Positions 1 through 11,210 of a DNA stretch of 64,000 nt are shown here, piece by piece. Every line of letters starts with the position of its first letter. The first letter of the stretch is position 1. Where the stretch lies: positions 682,001 to 746,000 of the forward strand of contig NHNW01000018.1 in assembly GCA_002786025.1 (NCBI GenBank). Reading direction: 5' to 3'. A program made the position numbers and the translations under genes. This stretch comes from Zasmidium citrigriseum. Taxonomy: Eukaryota > Ascomycota > Dothideomycetes > Mycosphaerellales > Mycosphaerellaceae. The notes beneath the pieces were generated by a model. It did not search any database. It was not told the origin of the DNA and was given only the letters and a program-made list of their open reading frames with translations.

Positions 1-1491
1 AAACTGGAAGACGAGCTCAAATATCTGTGCACTGCTGCACTTACGGTATGCGCAGTGTTCTCGCCAATGCATATCTACAGAGGGTTTGGAGCATGCGTTT
101 TGGGAGATTGGCATTGGGGCTGTCCTGATGTGGAACATCTCGAAAAGAAGGCCAAAAAGGAAACCAGCATGTTTGAAAAGATTCCCGATCCTCAGCCGAA
201 TCGAGAGGTACTGCGTGCTTTCGACCGTGCCATTCAAGTTCTGCAGGTCAAGAGCATGTCTTTTCTCAAAGAGAGACCTTCCATCTCAGGCTTCTCAGAC
301 TGGCAGCCGAGGCTTAAACCACGACCCAAGAAGGAGATCAACGACGACATGTCTCTTTGCAAAGACTGGAGAAAGCAACTCGAAAAGCGAGGTCATCCAT
401 CGCCGCCCGGTATGCAAATATCCAGTTGGGGCATGCCATGGGCGGGTTGGCTGAGCGATTTCAATTGTCGCTTCATCAAGGACTGGGAGGAAGTGATGAT
501 GAACCAGATGGATCCTGGACGATTATTGCATGCATTCTTGTGTCGCGGTTGCCTGAACCTGCACGACGGCCAGATGTTGACTCTACCACCAGGGACAAGC
601 GCCGAATCGTTGGCTTGCTGGCTGGCTGCGCGGCCTGGTATGACGCACAAGATTGTCAGATGGGAATGCTTCCAGACGTCAGATTTTGAGAAGAAGGTCG
701 GCAAGAAGATGACAGCGAGACTTGGTCGTTATCCCCTTCCGAGCAATTTTGTCGTCCGCGATCCAAATGCATCGCAGGCGTCGTCAGTGTCGGGACGAAA
801 TTCAATGCCGTCTTTGTCATCGAAAGCACCACCTCCGTATTCTCCGAGCCTGGACGAGGAGCGATCTCTATCCACGACATCAACACGGCAATCCACTGCT
901 GAGCTCGGCAGCCCAGACCCAGCCGAGTTGGATTCTCGTGAAAGATCTCCGGCACCTGGGCCTCGAGTTCCCAGTGGAGAGGCTTTGCAAAAGTCGATGA
1001 CAACGTTTCGAAGAAAGCCGGCTCCAACAGTGACTACTCGGCATTGCTCGGCGCCATTGCTCACGAGTGGAGCTACAGCGAGCGATGGTACCACCAATTC
1101 GGCGAACAAACCGGCAGTCCCTCCTACTAGGCCACCCAAAGTACCCATCGGCGAGGCAGCTGAACTTCCTGCAGATTCAGAGGTCTCCGAAACCGTATCG
1201 GGAGCTCATCGTCAGTCTGTCAGCACCATAAGAAAACCAGACGCTCACTACTTGGAACTCCTCAACGCAGTCGCCCGTGGCGAGATAAGTCGCCAAAAGC
1301 TGCAAGACATCCTTGAGAACGGCGATCCAATGACATACATCACGGCAGAACCGCAGGAGCTATCTAATGATCCAGCACCGCCAAAGATGATGGGTATCCC
1401 AATCCCATTGGGCGAAGTCAAGCCGCAAGCTAAGCCAAAGGTCGAGGGAGAAACCGTTCCCACCGCCCTCAGACCCGGGGCAAGTGCCTGA
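1..1491 (+). CDS. Unknown protein, 5' end outside window
   Basis: An open frame runs from the first base of the window to a TGA at 1489-1491, so the start lies upstream and the gene is partial (at least 496 residues). I do not recognise the family. The first ~250 residues look globular, with conserved-looking Trp/Cys-rich stretches such as WGMPWAGW and CRGCLNLHDG. The rest is a Ser/Pro/Thr-rich, probably disordered tail with proline clusters (PPTRPPKVP). The first in-frame ATG inside the window is at 67, but the frame is open to the edge, so that ATG should not be taken as the start. A short intron near the edge cannot be excluded. The stop lies only 5 bp from the stop of the convergent GH53 gene. 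Confidence 0.7.
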   Translation, partial: KLEDELKYLCTAALTVCAVFSPMHIYRGFGACVLGDWHWGCPDVEHLEKKAKKETSMFEKIPDPQPNREVLRAFDRAIQVLQVKSMSFLKERPSISGFSDWQPRLKPRPKKEINDDMSLCKDWRKQLEKRGHPSPPGMQISSWGMPWAGWLSDFNCRFIKDWEEVMMNQMDPGRLLHAFLCRGCLNLHDGQMLTLPPGTSAESLACWLAARPGMTHKIVRWECFQTSDFEKKVGKKMTARLGRYPLPSNFVVRDPNASQASSVSGRNSMPSLSSKAPPPYSPSLDEERSLSTTSTRQSTAELGSPDPAELDSRERSPAPGPRVPSGEALQKSMTTFRRKPAPTVTTRHCSAPLLTSGATASDGTTNSANKPAVPPTRPPKVPIGEAAELPADSEVSETVSGAHRQSVSTIRKPDAHYLELLNAVARGEISRQKLQDILENGDPMTYITAEPQELSNDPAPPKMMGIPIPLGEVKPQAKPKVEGETVPTALRPGASA

Positions 1492-1496
1492 GCTGC

Positions 1497-2861
1497 TCAA
1501 ACGCCTTTGAACATGTTTACACTCGGCCGACTGTATGCGGTGACTTTTGGATACTGGCTCCAATCCGCGCTGAAGAGGATGGCATCCTGGCAAGCACTGC
1601 CTAGGCCCGTGTTGTTCAACCATGCTGGTTCCCAGTAATTGATACCTTGGCCGAGGCCGCGAGGGACTCTGCAAACACATGAGTGTGCGGTCTCGAATTT
1701 GAGATGTCAAAACAACTTACTGCTTCACAACATCCACCACATCACGCACCCACTCCAGCTGTCCCGGAACCGAAGCCGGGATACTTGGCTCACTCAACTC
1801 CGGAGCATCAGGACCAGTGCAGATCGCCGGCCAATCCGTCTCGACAACATGCACCGGCTTGCCGTATTTCAGGGCCATCGTGTTCAAACTCGTCTTCAGG
1901 TTCGCCAACGTCGCCTCAGTGCCGTAGAATGGATACATGCTGAAGCCAAAGATATCCCAATCGCTTGTCTTGACTTTTCCGGTGGCGGTTAAGGCGGAGA
2001 ACCATCTCTCTTGCAATGTCAGATTCCAACCATTATCGATGTGGATCATGACTTGTGGCTTGGCGACTCCGGCGGCGACTGCATCGTCGACGCCTTTCCG
2101 AGCGGATTGGTAGAGAGTGGCGAGGTTGGTGAAATTGGCGATTCGAGCAGAGCGTGGTTCGACATCCACGTCCGCCCAACCGAGAGGCCAGAGCATTCCA
2201 TTTCGGATCTCGTTGCCCAGCGAGACGATGGAAAGGTCGAGGCCGGCTTTGGTAAAGGCTTTCAACGTGGTGGAGACGTATTTGCGGAGTTCGGAGGCCA
2301 ATGGTTTGAGAGTGGTGGGCCAAGCTGCTGGTTGCCATTGCTTGTGAGGGTCGGCCCAGTAGTCGCTGAAGTCTGGAGGGGTGGATGTATCAGCAGTTGG
2401 CCTTTCGCTTTGAGAATAAGTTTTCAACTCACGATAGTCCAAATAGATTTTATACCCCTTCTTATAAAAGCGCTTAGCCAAAGTCAGGGTATAGTCCAGA
2501 TCGTACGTCTCATAATCTGCAGGATATGATCAGTTCCAATTCCATCATCAATGTATGAAGTCAGCATACATCCTCCATCATAAGGCACAGTCGGATTGAC
2601 CCAAAGCCTCAGTCTGACGACGTTCATTCCTCCATCACCCAGAATGTCCTCAGCCGGCCGAGTAACATTCCCTCGAGCGGTATCTTTGTATACAGCACCA
2701 CCATCTTCCTGGATCTTAAGTGACGAAAGGTCAAAGCCCTTGTAGAAGAACGGCTCATGATGTCCAGGACCATAGTGCGGTGGTGCCCATTGCTCAGCTG
2801 GCAAGGCTACAGCTTGCCGCAAGAGAGTTGCGACGGCGAGCCAAAGAGTAGAGGAATGCAT
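1497..2861 (-). CDS. Secreted arabinogalactan endo-beta-1,4-galactanase (GH53)
   Basis: Three exons: 2861-2570, 2516-1721 and 1668-1497, with introns 2517-2569 and 1669-1720, giving 419 residues. The N-terminus is a signal peptide (MHSSTLWLAVATLLRQAVA). GH53 features include GFDLSSL, VVRLRLWVNP, the acid/base Glu in SLGNEIRNG (about residue 200), the nucleophile Glu in VVETDWP (about 323) and the C-terminal NYWEPAW block. That last block lies in exon 3, so reading through the second intron would lose it. By family, the enzyme cleaves beta-1,4-galactan side chains of pectin outside the cell, fitting a plant-associated or saprotrophic fungus. Length is normal for the family. The start was chosen because it gives the signal peptide. 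Confidence 0.93.
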
Positions 2862-3247
2862 GATTGATCTTACCGGGTTTGAAGAAGATCGGACATCCCG
2901 GGGAAGCAGTCTATTTGAAGGATGCTGGACCAAGATCTGGAGAGATTTGGCGATGCATGGATTCTGTTAGCCCAGGAAGTTTCCACCAATAGCGATGAGG
3001 TAGTGATGCAGGAACAGGCTAAAGCATTTTGTTCGATATATCTCTGTCCGTAGCGGATGTGGAAGGTCTTGTTCTTGATGAGAAGAGGGGTTGGGGTGGC
3101 TTCGGGAGATGTCCTCCACGTTCCGATGATATCAAAAGTTCGGCAGATCATCAAGGCATCACTCAGGTCGATTTCGTGAAGGAGAGCATCGATTCTTTCT
3201 CGTTGTTTTAAGATTGTCCCGTCACGAGGCCGCTCTATTTCAGACTG
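2862..3247. other. Intergenic, GH53 upstream region
   Basis: 386 bp between the GH53 start and the stop of the amino-acid permease, both on the minus strand. It must hold the GH53 promoter. I see no further gene and no clear TATA element. Confidence 0.5.
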
Positions 3248-5008
3248 TTAGCAGCTGAAAGGCTGCCCAACTTGTCCACTGGCATATGTATCCACGAGCG
3301 CTTTGATGATGGCATACAACCCGGCCACGCAGATGAAGGCACCAGCCAACAAGGTCAGAACGGCTAAGGCAAAGCCCAGAGGATGCTTGCGTATAGCTCC
3401 CCATCCTCGGATTGAAAGCCCTCCAGGATACTTGTAAGCTTGGGCGTGGCCGAGATAGTGAGTATCTGTGGAAAGTGTCAATAAGAATGAAATCAAAGTC
3501 TTGCGTCACGACAGAGAAATACCATGCCACCAAAAGGCACCTGTCATTCATGTCAGCCGCCTTCTGTCTCGTCAGAGGGCAGTGTCGACTTAATTTACCA
3601 GCAAGTCCGTACGTATACCAGGAGGCGAACGCTGCGGCAGCAAGGCCAGCTAGGAGGAAGAAAACCTGCATCATCAAATCAACAGACCGTCCAGATCATT
3701 CGTCAATCGAGTCTTACCGCAATGCCCACAGCGAGGACATATGCAATGCCGCTGGCTAGCACGAGCAAGGCAATCCAAACTGACCATGCCGTGACTGTGT
3801 GAGAGTGTAGATGGTGACTCTTTCTGAAGATGCGCACGAAGATGATCTTGCTCGCAACGTGGTTGTAAAGTGCGCCGGCTCTGAGGAACTATGTCAGCAG
3901 GTTCTCCAACATGGGAGTATAAGCCGTACGCTAGGACGTTCGGAAGCAACAGTCCCCAAGCAGCTTTCGCCCAGACGGTGGAGGGTAGCGACAGGTAGCT
4001 GGGATTTGTGACAGTCGAGCCAAGATAGACGTATGTGACTATTCCAAAGAGCACGTAGAAAGAAGTGGCGAAAATTTGAAGGAACCAAGCGGACTTCTTC
4101 GCATCTCGTGGTTGCTGAACAGCGTCAGCGTGCGGCTCATCAGAGACATGTTCCACTTACCTTCATCTCCGACATCAAAGGGAAGAACATGAAGTGTCCA
4201 GCGTATGCTATGACCGGGTTGGTGATCGTCAGGAAGGCAGTCGAAAACGACTGAGGGATTGCCGCGTCGATCTCTCGTCCAGGAACAGGATCGACTCCAG
4301 CCCCAATCTGTTTGACAGTCAGTTCGCCAGCCATCGTCTCGTAGCTCGTGAATACCTACCATGCCAACAACCCCACTGACAAGAACCGACACACAAGCGA
4401 TGAGACTGAGATACTGTAGTCCGTAGTCGAGAGTACGGGGCATCGAGACAATCAATATCGCCACAGCAAATATGGCATTATACACCATTGCACAGAGCTT
4501 GTGGTCTGACAACGCAGCGAGGGCGAGTCCACCACTGAACTGCATGCCTCCGACAGAGAATATGGCAAAGATGATCGTCCCGGCACTGAGGATTTCGCGT
4601 CCAAGCCAGCCAAGCTTGAATGGCTCGAAGAGGATGAAGCCGGCATCTCCCATGCTAGAGTGGGAGTTAGAATCATATTGACTCGTCTTGATGATCGACG
4701 TACCTATGAACCTCTGGATGATTCAACTTGAAGTCGATGAGCAGCAACGCTGTGTACAAAGCAAAGATGCCGCAGAACACGCTGACAATGACTCCTGGAA
4801 CAAGCCCGACCACTGCAAAGGCTTGAGGAAAGCCCAGAGCACCGATAGTCACTATCTCTGTAGTCATGATGAAGGCGACATATGGCCAGCTGAGCGTACG
4901 GTATCTTATCTCATGGCTCTGCTCATCTCCAAAGACCTCTTTGTCCTCTAGTCCATCGTGCGATATGGTCTGGGTCGTCTCGCGGTAGTGCTTCTCGAAT
5001 GAGGCCAT
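3248..5008 (-). CDS. Amino-acid transporter, AAAP family
   Basis: Eight exons join in frame to 465 residues: 5008-4704, 4654-4360, 4307-4161, 4114-3930, 3880-3718, 3665-3599, 3540-3523 and 3465-3248. The seventh exon is only 18 nt (GAFWWHD junction). The hydrophilic N-terminus (about 45 residues) is followed by WPYVAFIMTTEIVTIGALGFP, typical of the first helix of the Aa_trans family (PF01490). About ten or eleven hydrophobic segments follow, including VYNAIFAVAILIVSMP, YLSLIACVSVLVSGVVGM and VWIALLVLASGIAYVLAVG. The family moves neutral or aromatic amino acids across the plasma or vacuolar membrane by proton symport; the substrate cannot be read from the sequence. The dense intron pattern and exact frame retention support the model. 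The C-terminus is short. Confidence 0.88.
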
Positions 5009-5656
5009 GATTGCAAAAGCAGCACAATCCAACCTCAAGAACAAGAAATTGACAGAGTAAGATTGTATGATGGGGAACAGGACTTAACGGCCAAATAGAT
5101 ACACTCACCTGTCGGTCCGAAAGTAGATGCTTTATAGGTTACACGAGCAGCTCCAAGCTGCTGAGCAAGCCATTGGAGGTGATCGCAGCGTACACTGCAG
5201 AAGGCAGGCGCCTGGTACGGAGCGTCTCCAATGCATACATGCGGGGGCGCCGTCTTGTGTGGCTGCCATATCTGGGCAAATCTCGGCGGCGGAGATGACA
5301 ACGCGGTAGGTTTGAGAGTACGTTCATGCAGGTGAAGCATTCTTCGGTGAGCTTGAGTGGTTTGAAGGCGGGTATAAGGCTGAATGAGGGAGAAGAGGGT
5401 TCGGGGGCTGAGATGCAGGTGGCTTCTGCGGGAGTCCAGTGAGTAGGGCAGGATTTAGAGTTTGCCACTACTGCGTTTTGCGAGCCGCTTTACAAAGTCC
5501 TGAGGGGGTCTTTATGTTCCGAGAACTGCAGGCCGAGCTGCTCAATTATCAAATACGGCGTAGCGCAGAATTAACGTCGCGTTCCTCCCTTCTCGCGTGT
5601 TCCTGTTCTGGACCCGACTTCACGACTTGCAGCGACAACACAACCTTCCGAAGGCA
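5009..5656. other. Divergent promoter region
   Basis: 648 bp shared by the divergently transcribed amino-acid permease (minus) and PP2C gene (plus). Short overlapping open frames here have no family resemblance. No strong regulatory motif was recognised. Confidence 0.5.
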
Positions 5657-7526
5657 ATGTGGGCGCGCACGCTGCAAGCCAGCCGGCGGCAGCTGTTGCG
5701 ACCCCATCGCGCCGTTCGATACGTTCGGAGATACAATGGCCAAATCCAGCAGGGACCTCATACAACCTACTTCCAACCACCGCCTCCTCAGCAGCCTTCC
5801 CGATCATGGCGCATCATCCGGACCCTGCTCTGGAGTACCACGTGCTTCGGCTTGGGCATGTTCGCCTCGGCATGGGCTTTCACGATGGATGAGTTAGATG
5901 AACTGCTTGGCCCAGCAGAGGATGAAGCCGTCAAAGAGGCCGTGAGTTTTCGAAGAATGAAGAAGTTCTGGCACCTACGGGCCTTTGCTGACTCCTTACA
6001 TCTAGATGCTGGCAGGTGCCTACAATCACATGGCACGCAACTCTCCCGGCCTGAGTGTAGAAGCTGCAACTCGGATTCTAGATTTTCAATCTGCCTACTC
6101 CATCAGCCCTACGGCTGTCGCACATACAGGCCAACAGTAAGTATGGAGGGATGCTGTCTGTCTGCAGTGTCGATTGCTCACATCTATAAACAGTGGGTCC
6201 AACCTTCCATGCGAGGACACTTGGTCCAGTGGATCATTTGCTTTCCTTGGCGATCCCAAGAAGGACTGGCAGGAGTGGAGTATTTTCGATGGACATGCTG
6301 GAGCATGTACATCCGAGATTTTGCGCAAGATCTTACCACTTTCGGTCGGCGCAAGTCTCGCTCAGGCGAACTGCTTCAACCGATCGTATATCCCGAATGA
6401 TGCGCCCATCATCTCTGCCATCAAGGACGCTTTCACCAAATTAGATCACGACCTCGTCCAAGACGCATGGAGACTAATGCGAGAAGATATGACGATTCTC
6501 GACACGAACGCCCAGGGAGCTCTGGAGTTCGGAGGGCATCGACCTCTTCCTCTTGCCATGTCTGTGGCTAGCGGTGCGGCCGCCTTCTCGGGTTCTTGCG
6601 CGCTGCTAGCGTTGTTTGATCCTGTGCGTTCGATCTTGCGCGTTGCAAATGTTGGAGACTCCCGTGCTGTACTTGGGCGGTGGGACTCGACAAGCAATAA
6701 GTACGTCGCAGTTCCCATGTCTGTTGACCAAACAGGCTTCAATCAAGACGAGGTCGCTCGGCTTGCGCGTGAGCACCCAGGCGAAGATGTCGTTGATCCA
6801 AAGACTGGCCGAGTCCACGGCCTCGCCGTATCAAGAGCTTTCGGTGACGCAAGATGGAAGTGGACTGAGGAGATAACTCGTTTCGCACATGAGAAGTTCT
6901 TCGGGCCTGCTCCACGACCAAACGGTGTCATAAAGACGCCGCCTTACCTCACGGCCGAACCAGAGATCATGGAGACCAAGGTGCAGACTGGCGTTCATTC
7001 TGACTTTCTTATAATGGCAAGCGATGGCCTCTGGGACAACATGACGTCGGAAGTCGCCGTCGAGTGCGTTGAAGCCTGGATGAACAAGAACAAGCCGCTC
7101 GACTTCCTGCAAAAGGAAGAAGAAAAGATGAGAACCTGGCTCGACCTATTTACCGATGACGACCCTGCTCGGATACCTACATTTTCCAGTTCCGATGGCA
7201 TCGACGGCGAGGAAGATACTTACTACGATGAAGAAGAGAGATGTCGAAAGTGGAAAGTCGAACCTAAGCACTTCGTGGTTGAGGACACGAATTGCGGTAC
7301 GCATCTGATCAAGAACGCACTGGGTGGGAGACGGCGAGAACTCTTCACAGGTGTCATGTCCGTTCAGCCGCCCTGGAGTCGAAATGTGCGCGACGACATC
7401 ACCGTCCGTAAGTACAGCCCGGACCAGTCCCCAATCTGAGACACATGCTGATACTAGTCCTCATTGCTAGATGTCATCTTTTTCGGAGTAAACGCCCAGA
7501 AAGACTTCGACAGATTGATGAAGTAG
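5657..7526 (+). CDS. PP2C-type Ser/Thr phosphatase, membrane-anchored (mitochondrial PDP-like)
   Basis: Four exons: 5657-5941, 6006-6136, 6194-7407 and 7471-7526, giving 561 residues. The basic N-terminus (MWARTLQASRRQLLRPHRAVR) resembles a mitochondrial presequence. It is followed by one hydrophobic segment (TTCFGLGMFASAWAF), suggesting an inner-membrane or matrix location. PP2C metal and catalytic motifs are present in order: SNLPCEDT, WSIFDGHAG, VANVGDSRAVLG, IMASDGLWDN and RDDITV. The last of these is completed only when exon 4 (VIFFGVNAQ) is joined. In fungi this arrangement is typical of pyruvate-dehydrogenase-phosphatase-like proteins (Ptc5/Ptc6 group). The exact substrate is inferred, not shown. 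Confidence 0.92.
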
Positions 7527-8155
7527 GTCTTCAGCATATGATGGTCATTTGTCATCGATCACGGCGTCAGGAAGATTCGCAAAAGCATGGCGTGGCATAG
7601 CGCGGCGTTTGATCGAACGGGACTACTATCGGCAGCAGGGCGAAGGACATTGAAGCGACTCGATAACATCTCGAAAGCTACCTCAGCCCCGAAATCCTTC
7701 AGACACGTTGTCGGCGGATCATCAAACCAAAACAAGTGTAGAGATTGGAGAACAATCTTCCATGCAGTGGAAGGGCCCACCCGAAGATGCGTCCGCATCG
7801 GGGGCTGAGAGCGGCCGACGCCAGCGGACGCAGGACAACAGCCCTCCAGATGCTTTAAATGAGCAGGAATGCGCTGCGATTGGCTTGATCAGTGCTCGCA
7901 TTCTGTGACTTCAGCCCGAGGATTGGTAACTTTGCTGAGTAGTCGGCAAGGTAGGACTGATGCATCGGTGAGATATAAATGACTCTTCGTCTTTTACTTC
8001 ACAGTACACTTAAGCCTTCAAAATCTCTACTCTTCCTTGCACCTCCCAGAGAGATCGCCTTTTCCAGTCTTCTTCAAGGACCCCCGGTACCCTGCCGTTG
8101 GATCACACGATACGAATAACAGGAGACCCGATCCACAAAGGCAACGAAGAACGCA
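7527..8155. other. Intergenic
   Basis: 629 bp holding the 3' flank of the PP2C gene and the promoter of the GFA-like gene, with a TATA-like element near 7973. The open frames at 7587-7908 are short, have no recognisable features and probably are not genes. Confidence 0.5.
7973..7980 (+). promoter_or_regulatory. TATA-like element upstream of GFA-like gene
   Basis: The sequence ATATAAAT lies about 176 bp before the ATG at 8156 and is followed by a pyrimidine-rich stretch (8028-8075) typical of fungal leaders. Assignment is by position only. Confidence 0.35.
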
Positions 8156-8620
8156 ATGACATCGCAAGACCAACCCTCTAAGCAGAACAGTAAAGAGCCG
8201 GTCCTCCATGGCTCCTGTCTCTGCGGCCTCTCAACATACACCCTACAAGTCCCACCTCTGCATACAATAGTCTGCCACTGCTCCTCCTGCCGGAAATGGA
8301 GCGGCTCCGTCTTCGCCGGCAACCTCCTCTTCCCGCTTCAAGCCCTCACACCCTCCCCAGCCTCCACACCATACATCAAGGAATTCGTCGATACCGGATC
8401 TCAAAGCGGCAAGCCCTTGAAGCGAAAGTTTTGCAGCGAGTGTGGAAGTTCGCTGTATACGCTGGCGGAGGCTCATGGGATGGTGAGTGTGGCGAGAGGG
8501 ACGGTGGATGTCGAAGAGGGACAGGAGTTGCCCGAACCGGAGATTGAGTTTTGGTGTTGCAGGAGGGAGCCGTGGGTTGAGATTGAGGGGGCGACGAAGA
8601 AGTTTGACAAGAATAGTTGA
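8156..8620 (+). CDS. GFA/CENP-V domain protein (glutathione-dependent formaldehyde-activating-like)
   Basis: Single exon of 154 residues starting at the ATG at 8156. The GFA fold's zinc ligands are visible: GSCLCG near residue 20, CHCSSCRKW near 41 and FCSECGSSLY near 89. The family (PF04828, formerly DUF636) includes bacterial Gfa and many fungal proteins of unknown substrate. A Zn-binding small-molecule or thiol-adduct role is therefore all that can be said. The length is normal. No signal peptide is seen, so it is probably cytosolic. Its stop is 58 bp from that of the convergent HET gene. Confidence 0.9.
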   Translation: MTSQDQPSKQNSKEPVLHGSCLCGLSTYTLQVPPLHTIVCHCSSCRKWSGSVFAGNLLFPLQALTPSPASTPYIKEFVDTGSQSGKPLKRKFCSECGSSLYTLAEAHGMVSVARGTVDVEEGQELPEPEIEFWCCRREPWVEIEGATKKFDKNS

Positions 8621-8678
8621 GTGACGGTGGATGGTATCGGCCGCAGGGAGAAGATGTACTGTTCCAGAGCGGTCTGAC

Positions 8679-10244
8679 TCAAGTCAGTTGAACGTATCCA
8701 GGCTCAGGAAGTCTAATGGCTCCATCAGTGGCATGTAAGTACCACGCTTCCCGGCGATGGAACAGAGCAATCCCCCGTTGCGTCCCCAGCAGACTCCAAA
8801 TATGTTCTTGTTCATGTCCGTCAGAGCGGCTTGCTAGTTTCAGGCCGAAAGCACATTGGTTCTCGGTCAAGAAAACAGCATCCAAAGTCGAGACTCGCAC
8901 GCCATTCATCTCAGCCAGGTTCTGATAAAGCGCGGAGTTCACACGCAAGCGGCAGCAGTCCGGCATGGGAGATGGACTATCACGTTCGTAGTGGCGACAT
9001 TGTGGAAAGAGCCAGCCGCGGCAGCGAAGAATCATGCCCATTTTTGTATTATTGATGTACTGGGCTTCCAGTTCGTTGGGTCCCAGAGTACTCAGAGAAG
9101 GCTCGTCTTTGATACCGCTGTGCCAGGACTCTGTCAGGGGAAGTCGCCAGTCTGGCACCCACGATGGCAGCAAGGAGGAGTGAGACCGCGGGTGGCGGAG
9201 TCTTTGCTCTGCCGCTACAGAGAGCACTTTGCTTGTGTAGCCCGCCTGTATCCATAGCTGTGCGAGGGAGGTGTAAAGCTCGTTCGCGGTCTTCGAGTAG
9301 TCGATGGGTAGATGATCGCCGTCACTGCTGATGTTTCTGAGCGCGTAGACTAGGTCTCGATCATCCGAACACGAGGCGTCCTTGAAGGAGATCAGATTCG
9401 CAAACAAGGTTCTTCTCCTTAGAATACTCTCCTTTGGAGTATCAACACTTGCTGAAGAAAGCCTCTTCCTCCTGTCACTCAAGACATCCAAGATATTCGT
9501 GACCGTAAACCTCTTCGCACCCACAAGGATTACATGCTCGTTCCTACAGCTTGCGGCCTCCTGAATCACCCATCTTCGTCCGAACCACCTCGCACTCCGA
9601 ATATTCTGCCTCGCCATTCTCGTGGCCTGGAGAACCGAAGTCTCCGCCCTCTGCTCAACCTCCTTTTCAACATCTCCTAGCAAATCTGGAAACATGTCCT
9701 CCTCGCCCAGCCAGATCAACAGCCCCTTCGCATTGCTGTAGATCTTGTCCATGATCATGACTTGTGCGCTTCTCTCGACATCGTCAGCCTGGTTGATACA
9801 GATGGCGTCGATCCAGAAGCATAGGATGATCTCTGAACGATTCTGTCGCATACGACGGAGAGCCTCGTAGAGAGTCTTGGTGATTTTGAGCGGGATGCCA
9901 TCACAGAAGACCGTGTGCGTGAGGTGTGACCCATCGTCAAAGACGTCGCCCCAGGCGTAGGACAGAGCGGTGTAGGGAGCCGGCCAGCGGATCGAAGTCT
10001 TCTTGAAGCGGCAGTGTATTGGGTCGCTGAAGTTGGCCGCGTGATCTAGGATGATGAGCCGTATTTCGTCGTCTTCTAGCGGCGAATATAAGCTGTTTCC
10101 ACGTGCTTCAGAGTCATTGTTCTCGTTTGACTCTGGTGATCTTGTTGATGGCCCGCCTGAGAAGAAGTCGAGGAGACTTTCCGAGTCGCTCAGCTCTTCA
10201 TCTGACCAGCTGCTGTCCAAGTCCTCGCAAGGTTCGCTTCCCAT
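8679..10244 (-). CDS. Heterokaryon incompatibility (HET) domain protein
   Basis: Single exon of 521 residues. The acidic, Ser-rich N-terminus (about 50 residues) precedes the HET core (PF06985). The diagnostic blocks are present: YTALSYAWGD (about residue 90), FWIDAICINQ (about 145), ERSAQVMIMDKIYSNA, LLIWLGEED and RWVIQEAA (about 215). The C-terminal half has no second domain I recognise, which is usual for this class. HET proteins trigger programmed cell death after non-self recognition when partnered with an incompatible allele. Many family members have no known partner, so a role in allorecognition is inference. The start ATG (10244) gives a complete domain and no intron is needed. Confidence 0.93.
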   Translation of the reverse strand: MGSEPCEDLDSSWSDEELSDSESLLDFFSGGPSTRSPESNENNDSEARGNSLYSPLEDDEIRLIILDHAANFSDPIHCRFKKTSIRWPAPYTALSYAWGDVFDDGSHLTHTVFCDGIPLKITKTLYEALRRMRQNRSEIILCFWIDAICINQADDVERSAQVMIMDKIYSNAKGLLIWLGEEDMFPDLLGDVEKEVEQRAETSVLQATRMARQNIRSARWFGRRWVIQEAASCRNEHVILVGAKRFTVTNILDVLSDRRKRLSSASVDTPKESILRRRTLFANLISFKDASCSDDRDLVYALRNISSDGDHLPIDYSKTANELYTSLAQLWIQAGYTSKVLSVAAEQRLRHPRSHSSLLPSWVPDWRLPLTESWHSGIKDEPSLSTLGPNELEAQYINNTKMGMILRCRGWLFPQCRHYERDSPSPMPDCCRLRVNSALYQNLAEMNGVRVSTLDAVFLTENQCAFGLKLASRSDGHEQEHIWSLLGTQRGIALFHRREAWYLHATDGAIRLPEPGYVQLT

Positions 10245-10730
10245 CGTACTCGTTCAAGAAAGATGGCCTGCATCGATGTGGCAAAAATGATGTGGGCGTC
10301 CTTCATTCAAACAGGTTGTCTCGCCGGGGCTGTGAAGAGGTGAGGTGGCTGAGTGAAGTTACACAGGATCTGCTATGAGCTGAGGCAGCTACGAACGTTG
10401 CCCGTGACTTCTCCCACATCGGTTACCAAACTTTCACACCATTTGAGAACCCATTGCCGAGCAAGGGAACGGAGTAAATAGGGTATTTGCAAAGGGCTGG
10501 CTTCTTGCAGTTCCAAAGAGAAAGCGACGTGACGGGAGCAGAGTACAAATGAAGAACAAGACGCAATTTTCAATTCAAAGAGATCTGCTATCGAGTCTGT
10601 GATGGACTGCAGCTGTCCAACTCCGATCCCCAGATCGGAGGCTCTCATGCTTTCTCTTGTCCCTTGCCTCTTCTGGGAGAATCTTGGAGCCTTTGTGTGT
10701 AGTTTCTAGTCAACGTCGCACATCGTGTGC
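10245..10730. other. Intergenic, HET gene promoter
   Basis: 486 bp upstream of the HET gene and downstream of the small unknown gene, both on the minus strand. I see no gene here. Confidence 0.5.
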
Positions 10731-11210
10731 TTACTCGCTCGTCTTCTCCTTGCCGCCCTTGGCGACCACCTCGGGAACGAAGATCATCTGAAAAACAGCA
10801 TCAGCATACAAGGACCACGAGCATCTACCCCATCATTCGACCACTTACGACCTCCGTGTAAGCGTGGCCCTCCATGCTATGGCCCAAGAAGAGCTTCCAT
10901 GGGACTTCGTTCGAGGTGCCGCTGGCTTTCTTCTTCTTCGGCGCGGCCTTCTTCTCCTCCTCGGTGAGCAGATCCGACTTGTAGATGTCGATCGTGGTTT
11001 TCTTCGGTTCAATGGTCTTCTTAACCGCGCGCACGTCCTCGTCTTGATTATGATGTCAGTGTTGTCGGGATACGTGACTGTGGGTGACCTACTCATCGAC
11101 AGAATCATCATGATGTCCTCCTCGTGGAGGACTGCAAGACCGCCCGGGACCATGTCTCGACCATTGCACATGTGCTCGCAGCACAGCATGAACCCCTCGG
11201 TTGCATCCAT
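10731..11210 (-). CDS. Unknown small protein, 122 aa
   Basis: Four-exon model with three coding exons (11210-11093, 11042-10849, 10787-10731) whose introns (11043-11092, 10788-10848) have good GTAGGT/GTAAGT donors. The product is 122 residues with a Cys/Met-rich start (EGFMLCCEHMCNGRDM), an acidic segment, a lysine run (EEEKKAAPKKKK) and a hydrophobic end (EVMIFVPEVVAKGGKE). I do not recognise the family. The ATG sits directly after another good intron (11211-11260 region, GTCAGT donor). Either exon 1 is untranslated, or translation begins upstream at 11498 and adds about 78 Pro/Ser/Thr-rich residues in frame. Frame-preserving splicing argues that the gene is real. Confidence 0.6.
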
